A DNA stretch of 64,000 nucleotides from NCBI GenBank assembly GCA_002304435.1, contig NEUZ01000002.1, forward strand, positions 1 to 64,000, written 5' to 3'. Below, piece by piece: positions 1 through 9,200 of the stretch. Under the pieces are notes generated by a model. The model did no database searches, was not told where the DNA came from, and saw only the letters and a list, made by a program, of their open reading frames with translations. Each line of letters opens with the position of its first letter. Within the stretch, counting starts at the first letter, position 1. The position numbers and the translations under genes were made by a program. This DNA comes from Opitutia bacterium Tous-C8FEB (lineage in GTDB: Bacteria > Verrucomicrobiota > Verrucomicrobiia > Opitutales > Opitutaceae).

Positions 1-21
1 GAAGTTGGGCCGCGGCGGCGC

Positions 22-51
22 AAAAAAACCGTCGCCGAAGGGCGACGGTTT
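22..51 (-). terminator. Intrinsic terminator after rplS
   Basis: Read on the minus strand, an 11-bp stem (AAACCGTCGCC with its complement, positions 26-36 and 41-51) closes a 4-nt CTTC loop and is followed by a run of seven T (complement of 22-28). It lies about 40 nt past the rplS stop and should end the rpsP-trmD-rplS transcript. Confidence 0.9.
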
Positions 52-90
52 CACCAGCGGGCGGCACGAGCCGCCTCGAAAACGGAGAGT

Positions 91-522
91 TCAGGATCCC
101 ACCTTGGGCGCGGCGGCGGCGGCGGCGGCCTTGGCCGCCTTCTCCGCCTCGTGCTGGGCGTGGATTTCGGCGGCGCGGTCCTTCTCCTTGATCGCCACGG
201 CGGCCTTGCCGGTGCGGCCGCGCAGGTAGTACAGCCGCGCGCGCATCGCCTCGGACTCACGCTCCACCTCGATCTTCTCGATGTTCGGCGAATTCACCGG
301 AAACACCCGCTCGACGCCCTCGCCGTAACTGAGGCGGCGGACCGTGAAGGTCTCGTGGATGCCGTGACCCTTCCGCGCGATCACGATGCCGGCGTAGATC
401 TGCACCCGCTCCTTGTCGCCCTCACGGACCTTGGTGTGGACGCGCACGCCGTCGCCGACTTTGAAGGGCGTGACGTCTTTCTTCACCTGATTGGCGGTGA
501 TTTCCTGGATGATCGGGTTCAT
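91..522 (-). CDS. rplS: 50S ribosomal protein L19
   Basis: L19 sits at the interface of the two ribosomal subunits. The N-terminal two thirds match the family: a start MNPIIQEIT, then [25 protein letters not shown] and the [19 protein letters not shown] core. At 143 residues it is longer than the usual 115-120, because of an Ala/Lys/Glu-rich tail (from about residue 105, ending [12 protein letters not shown]) that looks like a lineage-specific extension. It is the last gene of the rpsP-trmD-rplS operon, 9 nt after trmD, and an intrinsic terminator follows it. Confidence 0.97.
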   Translation of the reverse strand: MNPIIQEITANQVKKDVTPFKVGDGVRVHTKVREGDKERVQIYAGIVIARKGHGIHETFTVRRLSYGEGVERVFPVNSPNIEKIEVERESEAMRARLYYLRGRTGKAAVAIKEKDRAAEIHAQHEAEKAAKAAAAAAAPKVGS

Positions 523-531
523 AACGGTTGG

Positions 532-1206
532 TTATTTGAGCAAATCGGGACGGACTTGGCGGGTTTTTTCCACCTGACGCGCGTTCCGCCAGCGTTCGAT
601 CTCGGCATGATTTCCGGAGAGGAGGATCTCGGGAACGGACATGCCCCGGAACTCGGCGGGACGCGTGTATTGAGGAAAGTCGAGCAAGCTGCGGCTGAAG
701 GATTCGTGCGTCAATGACTTTTCCTGCCCGAGCACGCCCGGGATGAAGCGCGCGAGCGCATCGATGACGACCGCGGCGGCAAGCGTACCGTTGGTGAGCA
801 CGTAATCGCCGATGGAGATCTCCTGGTCGATGACCCGGTCGCGGATGCGCTGGTCGATCCCCTCGTAGTGGCCGCTCAGGAAAATCAGGTGGGACTCCCG
901 GGAGAGCTCCTGCGCGAGCCCCGCCGAGAAGGGCCGGCCGTCCGGGGTGAGGTAGATCCGGCGGCAGCCCGGGGTCTGCAGCTGCTCGATCGCGGCGAAG
1001 ACCGGCTCGGGCTTCAGCACCATCCCGGCGCCGCCCCCGAAGGGACGGTCGTCCGCCGTCCGGTGACGGTCCGTGGTCCAAGTCCGCAGGTCGTGGACCC
1101 GCACCGCGAGGCTGCCCGCCGCGATGCCCTTGCCGAGGATGCTCTCGGCGAAGAACCCATCCAGCATCCGGGGGAACAGGGTGATGACATCGACCAGGAG
1201 CGGCAT
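532..1206 (-). CDS. trmD: tRNA (guanine-N1-)-methyltransferase TrmD
   Basis: Methylates N1 of G37 in tRNAs using S-adenosylmethionine, which prevents +1 frameshifting. The 224-residue protein opens VDVITLFPRML, carries the cofactor/knot segments FGGGAGMVLKPEP and GHYEGIDQRI, and has the family's IGDYVL and LARFIPGVLGQ stretches. The loop between these reads TNGTLAA, where many homologues have TGGELAA, so two small substitutions lie in a conserved knot loop. It follows rpsP by 70 nt and precedes rplS by 9 nt. The rimM gene that often lies between rpsP and trmD is absent here. Confidence 0.96.
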   Translation of the reverse strand: MPLLVDVITLFPRMLDGFFAESILGKGIAAGSLAVRVHDLRTWTTDRHRTADDRPFGGGAGMVLKPEPVFAAIEQLQTPGCRRIYLTPDGRPFSAGLAQELSRESHLIFLSGHYEGIDQRIRDRVIDQEISIGDYVLTNGTLAAAVVIDALARFIPGVLGQEKSLTHESFSRSLLDFPQYTRPAEFRGMSVPEILLSGNHAEIERWRNARQVEKTRQVRPDLLK

Positions 1207-1276
1207 CAGCGGGGGCCGGAAACGAAACCGCCCGGGCGCGCGGCCCGGGCGGAGAATCCAGATTGGGGAGGCGGGA

Positions 1277-1537
1277 TCAGCTCGCGGCGGCAGCGGTGGC
1301 GCGGCGGACCTTCTTGATCATCGCGTGCATCGTGTCGGTCGGCGTGGCGCCCTTGCTCAGCCAGTAGTCGACGCGCTCGAGGTTAAGATTGACCGGGGAG
1401 CCCTTGGACTTGGGCGTGTAGGTGCCCAAGTTCTCGACCGCGGCGCCATCACGGCGGGAGCGGGCTTCGGCGACGACCACACGATACAGCGGCTGGTGGA
1501 CGGAGCCGACCTTGGTGAGACGGATTTTAAGGGCCAT
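1277..1537 (-). CDS. rpsP: 30S ribosomal protein S16
   Basis: S16 is a small-subunit assembly protein. The start is set at the ATG that gives MALKIRLTKVGSVHQPLYR, the canonical beginning; an in-frame upstream extension to 1732 runs over ychF and is not real. The 86-residue product contains the family's VVVAEARSRRDGAAVENLG and the short core YTPKSKG. The tail RRATAAAAS is Ala-rich. It is the first gene of the operon with trmD and rplS, behind a promoter with a consensus -35 box. Confidence 0.97.
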   Translation of the reverse strand: MALKIRLTKVGSVHQPLYRVVVAEARSRRDGAAVENLGTYTPKSKGSPVNLNLERVDYWLSKGATPTDTMHAMIKKVRRATAAAAS

Positions 1538-1580
1538 GTCTGGGAGATTGCGGAACGGTTCTGACTTGGAAAAGCCGGCC

Positions 1581-1609
1581 AGATCACCGGTCCACAATCG
1601 GCTTGTCAA
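1581..1609 (-). promoter_or_regulatory. Candidate sigma70-type promoter of rpsP-trmD-rplS
   Basis: On the minus strand, a perfect -35 hexamer TTGACA (complement of 1604-1609) is followed after exactly 17 nt by TGATCT (complement of 1581-1586), a weak -10 matching 3 of 6 consensus bases. It lies about 44 nt before the rpsP start, in the divergent gap with ychF. Spacing and -35 are convincing; the -10 is poor. Confidence 0.5.
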
Positions 1610-1640
1610 GCCCCGCTTCCACGCCCTCCCTCGCCCCCCT

Positions 1641-2744
1641 ATGCTCAAAGCTGGCATCGTCGGCCTGCCCAACGTCGGCAAATCCACCCTGTTCAACGCG
1701 CTCACCCGCTCCCGGAAGGCCGAGGCCGCCAATTATCCATTCTGCACCATCAGCCCCAACGTAGGGGTCGTGGTGGTGCCCGACGAACGCGCCTACGCCC
1801 TGCAGAAGATCGCCCGCACCAACGTCGTCGTCCCCGCGGCGATCGAGTTCGTCGATATCGCCGGTTTGGTCGCCGGCGCCAGCAAAGGCGAGGGCCTTGG
1901 CAACCAGTTTCTCGCGAACATCCGCGAGGTCGACGCCATCGTGCAGGTCGTCCGCTGCTTCGAGGACCCGGACATCGTCCACACGATGGGCGGCATCCAG
2001 CCCGTACGGGACATCGAGGTCATCACCACCGAGTTGGTCCTCGCGGACCTCGACGCGGTCACCAAGCGGATCGAGAAGACGCAGAAGAAGGCCAAGTCCG
2101 GGGACAAGGAGGCGCAGGCCGAGCTGGCCCTGCTGCAGCGGCTCGAGCCGCACCTCAACGCTGGCCGGACCGCGAACTTGCTGCCGGCGACCGACGACGA
2201 GAAGGCGCAGCTGAAGCTGTTCCAGCTGCTGACGGCCAAACCCGTACTTTTCGCGTGCAATGTCGCGGAAGGCGACCTCGCGGACGCCGAGCGCAACCCG
2301 TTCGTCCAGCAGGTCGCCGAATTCGTGCGCACCCATCACGACGCCGCCTACGTGCCGATCAGCGCAAAGATCGAGTCGGAGCTGATCGACCTTGAGCCCG
2401 AGGAAGCCCGCGCCTTCCTGCGCGACCTAGGGGTGGCGGACTCGGGGGTCTCCGCGCTGATCCGCGCGAGCTACCAACTGCTCGGGCTGCAGACGTACTT
2501 CACCGCCGGCGAGAAGGAGGTGCGCGCGTGGACCATCAAGAAGGGGTGGAAGGCCCCGCAGGCCGCGGGCGTGATCCACACCGATTTTGAGCAGGGCTTC
2601 ATCAAGGCCGAGGTCGTCTCGTACCAAGACCTCGTAACCCTCGGCAGCGTCGCCGCCGCGCGCGAGGCCGGGAAGTATCGCCTCGAAGGCAAGGAATACG
2701 TGTTCCAGGACGGCGACGTCGCCCTGTTCCGCTTCAACAACTGA
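1641..2744 (+). CDS. ychF: Redox-regulated ATPase YchF (Obg-like)
   Basis: YchF/OLA1 proteins are ribosome-associated P-loop NTPases that prefer ATP to GTP and are linked to oxidative stress. The 367-residue protein starts [16 protein letters not shown], with G1 at residues 8-16. It carries [17 protein letters not shown] (G3) and NVAEGD in place of the NKxD G4 motif, the substitution associated with ATP preference. The TGS-type C-terminus includes [20 protein letters not shown]. The start was taken at this ATG because the in-frame extension upstream is unrelated to the family. It is divergent from rpsP and convergent with lpdA. Confidence 0.97.
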   Translation: MLKAGIVGLPNVGKSTLFNALTRSRKAEAANYPFCTISPNVGVVVVPDERAYALQKIARTNVVVPAAIEFVDIAGLVAGASKGEGLGNQFLANIREVDAIVQVVRCFEDPDIVHTMGGIQPVRDIEVITTELVLADLDAVTKRIEKTQKKAKSGDKEAQAELALLQRLEPHLNAGRTANLLPATDDEKAQLKLFQLLTAKPVLFACNVAEGDLADAERNPFVQQVAEFVRTHHDAAYVPISAKIESELIDLEPEEARAFLRDLGVADSGVSALIRASYQLLGLQTYFTAGEKEVRAWTIKKGWKAPQAAGVIHTDFEQGFIKAEVVSYQDLVTLGSVAAAREAGKYRLEGKEYVFQDGDVALFRFNN

Positions 2745-2756
2745 TCCCTCAGGCAA

Positions 2757-2786
2757 CCCCGGGCCAAGCTTAGCCGGGGCCCGGGG
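2757..2786. terminator. GC-rich hairpin between convergent ychF and lpdA
   Basis: A 9-bp stem, CCCCGGGCC (2757-2765) with GGCCCGGGG (2778-2786), lies just past the ychF stop. No T-run follows, so it is at best a weak or factor-assisted terminator, or a 3'-end stabiliser. A second, 5-bp inverted repeat GGGCC...GGCCC (2810-2831) abuts the lpdA stop codon. Confidence 0.35.
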
Positions 2787-2831
2787 CCGGGCGCAGCCGA
2801 AGTCCCCTTGGGCCGAGCGAAGCCGAGGCCC

Positions 2832-4238
2832 TTAGATGTGGATCGCCTCGCCGCTGGTCGCGGCGGCCGCCTCTGCCAACGCCTCGCTCAGCGTGGGATG
2901 GGCGTGGATCGAGTGGTGAATCTCCTCGACGGTGCCCTCGAGGTTCATCGCCAGCACGTACTCCGCGATGAGCTCCGGCGCCTCATTGCCGAGGATGTGC
3001 GCCCCGAGGATCTCGCCGGTGGCGGCATCGGTGATGACCTTCACGAAGCCCTCGGCGTCACCCGCCGCCACGGCCTTGCCGGAGGCGGCGAAGGGGAATT
3101 TGCCCACCTTGTAGGCAAGGCCTTTCTCCTTACACGCCTTCTCGGTGAGCCCGGTGCTCGCGATCTGCGGCTGGCAGTAGGTGCAGCCCGGGAAGACCTT
3201 CACCCGCCCCTGGTGGGCGTGTCCAAACATCGCGTTGACCGCCTGGATCGCCTCGAAGGTCGCGACGTGCGCGAGCCACGGCGGTCCGATAATGTCTCCG
3301 GCCGCATAGATGCCCTTCACGCTGGTCTCATAGCGGTCGTCGACCTTCACGTAGCCCCGGTCGAGCTCGATCCGCACTTTGGAGGAGATGGCTCCCTCTA
3401 GGTTGGGGACGACCCCCACGGCGACGAGGAGACTCTCCGCCGCGATTGTCGATGCCGCGCCGCCCGCGGCCGGGACCAGCTTCATCGTTACTTGGTCCTT
3501 CCCAACCGCGATGCCCTCGACCTTGGTGCCAACGTGCACCGTGATCCCTAACTTCTCGAAGGCCCGCTGCAGGCCGCGACCGACCTCCTCGTCCTCGACG
3601 GGCACGAGCTGCGGCAGCAGTTCGACCAACGTGACCTTGGTCCCGAAGGCGCTGTAAAAATACGCGAACTCAACCCCGATTGCCCCGGCTCCGATAATCA
3701 CGAGCGAGGCGGGCGGACGAGCGCGCGGCACGAGAGCTTCGCGGGAGGTCATCACGCGCTCGCCGTCGACCGGCACGTCGGACAGCCGGCGCGGCTTGCA
3801 GCCGGTGGCGATCAGGATCTGGCGGGCGCGCAGGAAGCGGCCCTTATGCTCGCCCTCGGTGACCTCAACCATCCCCGGTGCGGCGACCTGCGCGCGGCCA
3901 ACGAGATAATCGACCTTGTTCTTGCGGAAGAGGAACTCGATGCCCTTGGCCATCTGGCCGGCCACCCCGCGGGAGCGCTCCATCACCTTGGCGAAGTCGA
4001 ATCCGACCTCGCCCACGCTCAGCCCGAAGGCGTCCGCCTTCCGCAGCGTGCGGTAGAGCTCGGCGCTCTTCAGCAGTGCCTTGGTCGGGATGCAGCCCCA
4101 GTTGAGGCAGGTGCCGCCGGCCCGCTCCTGCTCGATGCAGGCGACTCTTTTGCCCAGCTGGCCGGCCCGGATCGCGCCGGCGTAGCCCGCCGGTCCGCCG
4201 CCGATGACGATAAGATCGTAGTCCACGGTTTCAGCCAT
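2832..4238 (-). CDS. lpdA: Dihydrolipoyl dehydrogenase
   Basis: The E3 component shared by 2-oxoacid dehydrogenase complexes and glycine cleavage; it reoxidises dihydrolipoamide with FAD and NAD+. The 468-residue protein has an N-terminal FAD site VIGGGPAGY, the redox-active pair C44/C49 in GGTCLNWGCIPTK, a second nucleotide site IIGAGAIGVEF, the YAAGDI flavin motif, and the C-terminal active-site HAHPTLSE (His-Pro-x2-x-Glu). No E1 or E2 genes lie nearby, so its partner complex cannot be read from this window. It is convergent with ychF and divergent from the glycosyltransferase. Confidence 0.95.
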   Translation of the reverse strand: MAETVDYDLIVIGGGPAGYAGAIRAGQLGKRVACIEQERAGGTCLNWGCIPTKALLKSAELYRTLRKADAFGLSVGEVGFDFAKVMERSRGVAGQMAKGIEFLFRKNKVDYLVGRAQVAAPGMVEVTEGEHKGRFLRARQILIATGCKPRRLSDVPVDGERVMTSREALVPRARPPASLVIIGAGAIGVEFAYFYSAFGTKVTLVELLPQLVPVEDEEVGRGLQRAFEKLGITVHVGTKVEGIAVGKDQVTMKLVPAAGGAASTIAAESLLVAVGVVPNLEGAISSKVRIELDRGYVKVDDRYETSVKGIYAAGDIIGPPWLAHVATFEAIQAVNAMFGHAHQGRVKVFPGCTYCQPQIASTGLTEKACKEKGLAYKVGKFPFAASGKAVAAGDAEGFVKVITDAATGEILGAHILGNEAPELIAEYVLAMNLEGTVEEIHHSIHAHPTLSEALAEAAAATSGEAIHI

Positions 4239-4368
4239 CCCGCACGGTCACGGTGGCCCCGGAAACCGTCAAACGCTTTCTCCGCGCCGAGCCAGCCCGC
4301 GGTTGCCTCACGCCCCGGCGCGGCCCAACCTGCGCCCGAATGTTCGCCCATCCCCATCCGCCCCGCTG

Positions 4369-5466
4369 ATGCGGCTGCTCATCCTCCAGGATCACCTGCG
4401 GAGCGGCGGTACGGAGCGCCAATCGATCCTCCTCGCCAACGCCTTCGCCGCGGCGGGTCACGCGACCACCCTGCTCACCTTCCGCCCCGGCGGCGCGCTG
4501 GCCGGAACGGTCTCGCCCGCGGTGGCGCGTTCGTCCCTTCAATCCCGGGATTTCGGCCTCGACTGGTTCGCCCCCGGTCTGCGGCGGCAGGTGCGTGCGC
4601 GGCAGCCGGATCTGATCCTGCTGATGGGGAGGATGGCGAATTGCCTCGGCTGGCGATTGACCCCGCTCGCGCCCGTGGTGGCGACGATGCGCACGGGCAA
4701 ACCGCTGCCCGCCTGGTTCCGCCGCACGCTGCGCGCCAGCCGGCACGTGGTCGCGAACAGCCGCGAGGCCGGCGAACACCTAGTCCGGACACACGGCCTC
4801 CCGCCGGAAAAGATCGCCGTGATCCCCAACTCCCTAGTTTTCCCGCCGGAAATGGGCACGGCGGCCGCGGCCTCGCTCCGCGCGGAATGGCGGGCACGCC
4901 TCGGGACACCGTCGGAGGCCCGGGTGCTCCTGTGCGTGGCGATGTTCCGGCCGGAGAAGAACCAGCGGGAACTGATCGACATCGTGCACGGGCTCCCCGA
5001 CGCGCCGGCGTGGGAACTCTGGCTCGCCGGCGACGGAACCGCCCTGTCCGCCTGCCGGCGCCGCGCGGCGGAGACGGGGCTCGCGCACCGGGTGCGTTTC
5101 CCCGGCTTCATCGCCGATCCCTCCGCCCTGTACGCGGCCGCCGACGTCGCGGTCCACGCTTCCCGGAGCGAGGCGCTGTCCAATTTCCTCATCGAGGCGC
5201 AGGCCCACGGCCTTCCCGTGGTCGCCGCCGCGGCCCAGGGGATCGAGGAATGTTTTCTCCCGGGTGAGACCGGCTGGATGATTCCCCGGGGCGATCACGC
5301 GGCGTTCCGGGAACGCCTCCGCGATTGCCTGGGCTCCGGCACGGAGGTCCGCGCCGGTCGCGCTCGGGCGGCGCGGGCGTTCGCGCGGGAAAACTTCGCC
5401 CCCGCCCGTCAGGTCGGGGCCTATCTTGAGTTGTTCGCCCGACTGCTCCCCTCCCCCGGCCGATGA
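4369..5466 (+). CDS. Glycosyltransferase family 4-like protein
   Basis: A 365-residue GT-B glycosyltransferase that probably transfers a sugar from a nucleotide donor in envelope glycan synthesis; the acceptor is unknown. It begins MRLLILQDHLRSGGTERQ, the Gly-rich acceptor-side loop typical of GT4. The GT1-type domain includes IAVIPNSL, RPEKNQREL, HRVRFPGF and the donor-binding SRSEALSNFLIEAQAHGLPVV (E-x7-E pattern). I chose this ATG over one 66 nt upstream because it opens directly on the first beta-strand. Its stop overlaps the deoR-type gene by ATGA, so the two are probably co-transcribed. Confidence 0.85.
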   Translation: MRLLILQDHLRSGGTERQSILLANAFAAAGHATTLLTFRPGGALAGTVSPAVARSSLQSRDFGLDWFAPGLRRQVRARQPDLILLMGRMANCLGWRLTPLAPVVATMRTGKPLPAWFRRTLRASRHVVANSREAGEHLVRTHGLPPEKIAVIPNSLVFPPEMGTAAAASLRAEWRARLGTPSEARVLLCVAMFRPEKNQRELIDIVHGLPDAPAWELWLAGDGTALSACRRRAAETGLAHRVRFPGFIADPSALYAAADVAVHASRSEALSNFLIEAQAHGLPVVAAAAQGIEECFLPGETGWMIPRGDHAAFRERLRDCLGSGTEVRAGRARAARAFARENFAPARQVGAYLELFARLLPSPGR

Positions 5467-6230
5467 CCAACAAGCAGCGCACCGACCTGATCGAACGCCA
5501 CCTGCGCGAGCACAAGTACGCCGACCTGCACTCGCTCGCCCAGCGCTTCGGCGGCTCCCTCTCCACCGTGCGGCGGATCCTCGACGGCCTCGAGGAGCGC
5601 GGGGTGGTGCGTCGGCATCACGGGGGTGCCTCGCTCGTCGAGGGCGACGCGCTCGCGCGGGAGAATGACTTCCTCACCCGCATCCAGCGCCAGGCGGACC
5701 GCAAGTTCCGCATCGCCAGCGTCATCGCCGAACAGGTCGCCCCCGGCACCACTGTGATCCTCGACGGCGGTTCGACGACCTTCGCGGTGGCGCGCCTGCT
5801 GGTGGAGAAACAGGTGCAGGTGATCACCAACTCGCTGCCCGTGGCCGCCCTCTTCGGCGAGTTCGGCGCCGGCGAGACGATCGTCACGGGGGGCAGCATC
5901 CTCGCTCGGCAGGGGATGCTCGTCGGCCCGGCCTGCGAGGCGGCCTTGGAGCAGGTGCACGCCGACCTCGCGATCCTGGGCGGCACCGGTATCACCGAAC
6001 GCGGCGTCTGGAACCACAACGCCCTGCTCATCAGCACCCAGCGCCGGATGATCGCCGCGGCGGAACGCACCGTCTTCGCACTCGACGCCTCGAAGTTCGG
6101 CCGGAAGGCCCTGAGCCTGACCACGCCCTTCGGCCCGCGGATCAACATCGTGACCGACACGCCGCCCGCCCCCGAGGTTGCCGCAGCGATCACGGCCGCG
6201 GGGGCACGGCTCACGCTCGCCGGCGGCTGA
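5463..6230 (+). CDS. DeoR/GlpR-family transcriptional regulator
   Basis: A 255-residue repressor-type regulator. The N-terminal DeoR helix-turn-helix covers roughly residues 5-58 (HSLAQRFGGSLSTVRRILD, then RRHHGGA). The C-terminal DeoRC domain contains TVILDGGSTTFAVARLL, TNSLPVAALF, VTGGSILARQGM and GTGITERGVW; this domain usually senses a phosphorylated sugar. It overlaps the glycosyltransferase upstream by ATGA, an unusual partner, so its target may be elsewhere. The effector is not deducible from sequence. Confidence 0.88.
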   Translation: MTNKQRTDLIERHLREHKYADLHSLAQRFGGSLSTVRRILDGLEERGVVRRHHGGASLVEGDALARENDFLTRIQRQADRKFRIASVIAEQVAPGTTVILDGGSTTFAVARLLVEKQVQVITNSLPVAALFGEFGAGETIVTGGSILARQGMLVGPACEAALEQVHADLAILGGTGITERGVWNHNALLISTQRRMIAAAERTVFALDASKFGRKALSLTTPFGPRINIVTDTPPAPEVAAAITAAGARLTLAGG

Positions 6231-6287
6231 GCTCGCCTTATTTTCCGCCGCGATTGCCTTTGGCGGCGCGGCCCGCTTGCTCCGCCC

Positions 6288-9200
6288 GTGCCCGCCTCCG
6301 CACCCAGCCTTCGACCCGCTCCGGAATGCATCCGTCTGCGCGGGGTCCGCCAGCACAACCTTCAGGGCTTCGACCTCGACCTGCCCCTCGGCCGCTTCGT
6401 GGTCGTCACTGGCCTCAGCGGCGCGGGCAAGTCCTCGCTCGTCTTCGACACCCTGCACGCGGAGGGCCAGCGCCGTTACGTCGAGACCTTCAGCGCGTAC
6501 ACCCGCCAGTTCCTCGAGCTGCTGCCCGCACCGCACGTGGACCGGGTGGAGAATATCCGCCCCTCAATCGCGATCGAGCAGACCAACACCGTGCGCACCT
6601 CCCGTTCCACGGTCGGAACGATGACCGAGCTGACCGACTACGCGAAGGTCTGGTTCAGCCAGGTTGCCGGCTGCCTCGATCCGGCGACCGGGGAACCGGT
6701 GCGGGACGACCATCCGCCCGCGGTCTGGGAGCAGGCCCGGCTCCGCCCGGGCCGCGGCATCCTCGTGATCGCGTTCCGGGTGAATCGTCCGGCCTCCCTC
6801 ACGTGGACCGAGATTCTCGCAGGCCTGCAGGCGCAGGGTTATGTGCGCGCCTTGCTACCGCAAGCCACGGGCGGCTGGGCCGCGCGCCGGCTGGCGGAGC
6901 TCGCGGCGGATCCCACCCCGCTCGGGGACGGCGACCAGTTGCTCGTGGCGCAGGATCGCGTGGCAATCGCCGACGACCAACGCGCCCGTTTCCTTGAGGC
7001 GGCGGAGAAGGCTTACCACTACGGACGTGGGGAGCTGGAACTTTTCGCCGAGGAGGAGGGAGGGCTGGTGTCCGCGGGACGTTTTTCCCGCGGGCTGCGT
7101 TCCCCGGCCACGGGCCGCGTCTTCCGCCCCGCCACCCCGTCGCTGTTCTCGTTCAACTCACCACTGGGCGCCTGCCCGCGGTGCAAAGGCTTCGGCCGCA
7201 TCCTCGAGTTGGATCCCGCCCTGGCGATCCCCGACCACTCAATCTCGCTCGCCCAAGGCGCGATCCGCTGCTGGGAGAGCGAGGTTTACGGCGGTTCGAA
7301 ACGGGACCTGCTCCGCTGCGCCCGCCGTCAGGGCATACCGACCGACGTGCCCTTCTCCCGGCTCACCGAGCCGCAGCGCCGCTGGGTGATTGAGGGCGAG
7401 CCCGGGGCCGACACCGAAGGCGGGGGCGGCCCGGACGCCTGGTACGGGCTGAACGGCTTCTTCCGCTGGCTGGAACGCAACACCTACAAGATGCACGTGC
7501 GGGTGTTCCTCTCCCGCTACCGCGCGGCGCTCCCCTGCCCGGACTGCGGCGGCGCCCGCCTCCAGCCCGAGGCCCTCTGCTGGCGCTGGCGCGGCCGCAC
7601 CCTGCCCGACCTCTACCGGATGTCGGTCTCGGAGTTGCGCGCCTTGCTGGCGGAGGAAATCCAGCCGGCGGAGAGCCCCGCGGAAGCAGCCGGGATCGCG
7701 CGCGCGGCGATGCTGACCCGCCTGCGGTACCTGGAGGAGGTGGGGCTCGGCCACCTCACGCTCGATCGTCCCTCGCGCACGCTCTCCGGGGGAGAAGTCG
7801 CCCGGGTCAACCTTACCGCCTGCCTCGGCACCTCGCTCGTCGACACCCTTTTTGTTCTCGATGAGCCCAGCGTCGGACTCCATCCGCGCGACGTGCACCG
7901 CCTGCTTGGCGTGATCCGCCGGCTGGTCGACGCGGGCAACACCGTCGTGGTCGTCGAGCACGACGAGGCGGTAATCCGCGCGGCGGACCACATCATCGAG
8001 GTGGGGCCCGAGCCGGGCCGCCGGGGCGGGCGGATCGTCTTCCAGGGTTCCGTACCGGAAATGCTCGCGCACCCGGAGTGCCTCACGGGGCGATACCTCT
8101 CCGGCCGCGCCGGAGATGCCAAGCTGCCGGTGCGCCGGCCCGTGCCCGACGGTCATCCTTGCCTGCGGCTGGAGGGCGTCACGCGGCATAACCTGCGGGA
8201 CCTCGAGGTGCGCGTGCCCCTAGGTCGCCTCGTGTGCCTCAGCGGCGTGTCCGGCTCCGGCAAGTCCACCCTCCTCGATGCGGCGCTCCACCAGGGTTTG
8301 CTCCGCCAGCGGGGACTCCCGGCCGAGGAACCCGCACTGATCCGTCGGCTGACCCTCGACCAGCCGGTCGGGGAGATCGTGCTGGTGGATCAGTCTCCAC
8401 TGAGCCGCACCCCGCGTTCCACGCCCGTGCTGTACGTCGAGGCGTGGGACCTGATCCGCGACCTCTACGCCGCGACACCCGACGCGCGCGCCGCCGGTCT
8501 CGCCGCCTCGGCGTTCTCGTTCAACGGCGGCGAGGGCCGCTGTGACCAGTGCCAGGGCTTGGGCCACGAGCGCGTGGAGATGCAGTTCCTCTCCGACGTG
8601 TTCGTGCCGTGCCCGGCTTGCGGGACCCGCCGCTTCAAGCCGGAGGTGCTCGCCGTGCGCTGGGAGAACCGCTCGATCGCGGATCTGCTCGAGCTCACCG
8701 TGACGGAGGCCCTCGCCGCGTTCGCGGCACAGCCCCCGATCCAACGCCGGCTCGCCGGGCTGGAGGCCGTGGGACTCGGCTACCTGCCCCTTGGCCAGCC
8801 CCTGAACACCCTCAGTGGAGGCGAGGCCCAGCGGCTCAAGCTCGTGCGCCACCTCGCGACCTTCCGCGACGGCGGGGGGGAAGCGCCCGCCCTGCTGCTC
8901 CTCGACGAGCCCACGACCGGGCTGCATCGCCACGATGTGGCCCGGCTGCTCGCGGTCCTGCAGACCCTGGTGGACCAGGGTAATTCCGTGGTGGTCGTTG
9001 AACACCACACGGACGTGCTCCGGGCCGCGGACTGGGTCATCGAGGTCGGCCCGGAGGCCGGAGCGGCCGGTGGGCGGATCGCGGCGGCCGGCACTCCCGA
9101 GGAGCTCGCGCGCACCGCCACCGTCACCGCCCCCTTCCTGCGCGCCGCCCTCGGACGCGAAAACTCGGCGGATCCGATCGAGGTCGCCGTGGCGGAGGAG

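Noticed and set aside
2745-2831. GC-rich stem structures near lpdA as a riboswitch or small RNA.
   Set aside because: They lie between convergent 3' ends and have no conserved aptamer features; a terminator-like role is simpler.
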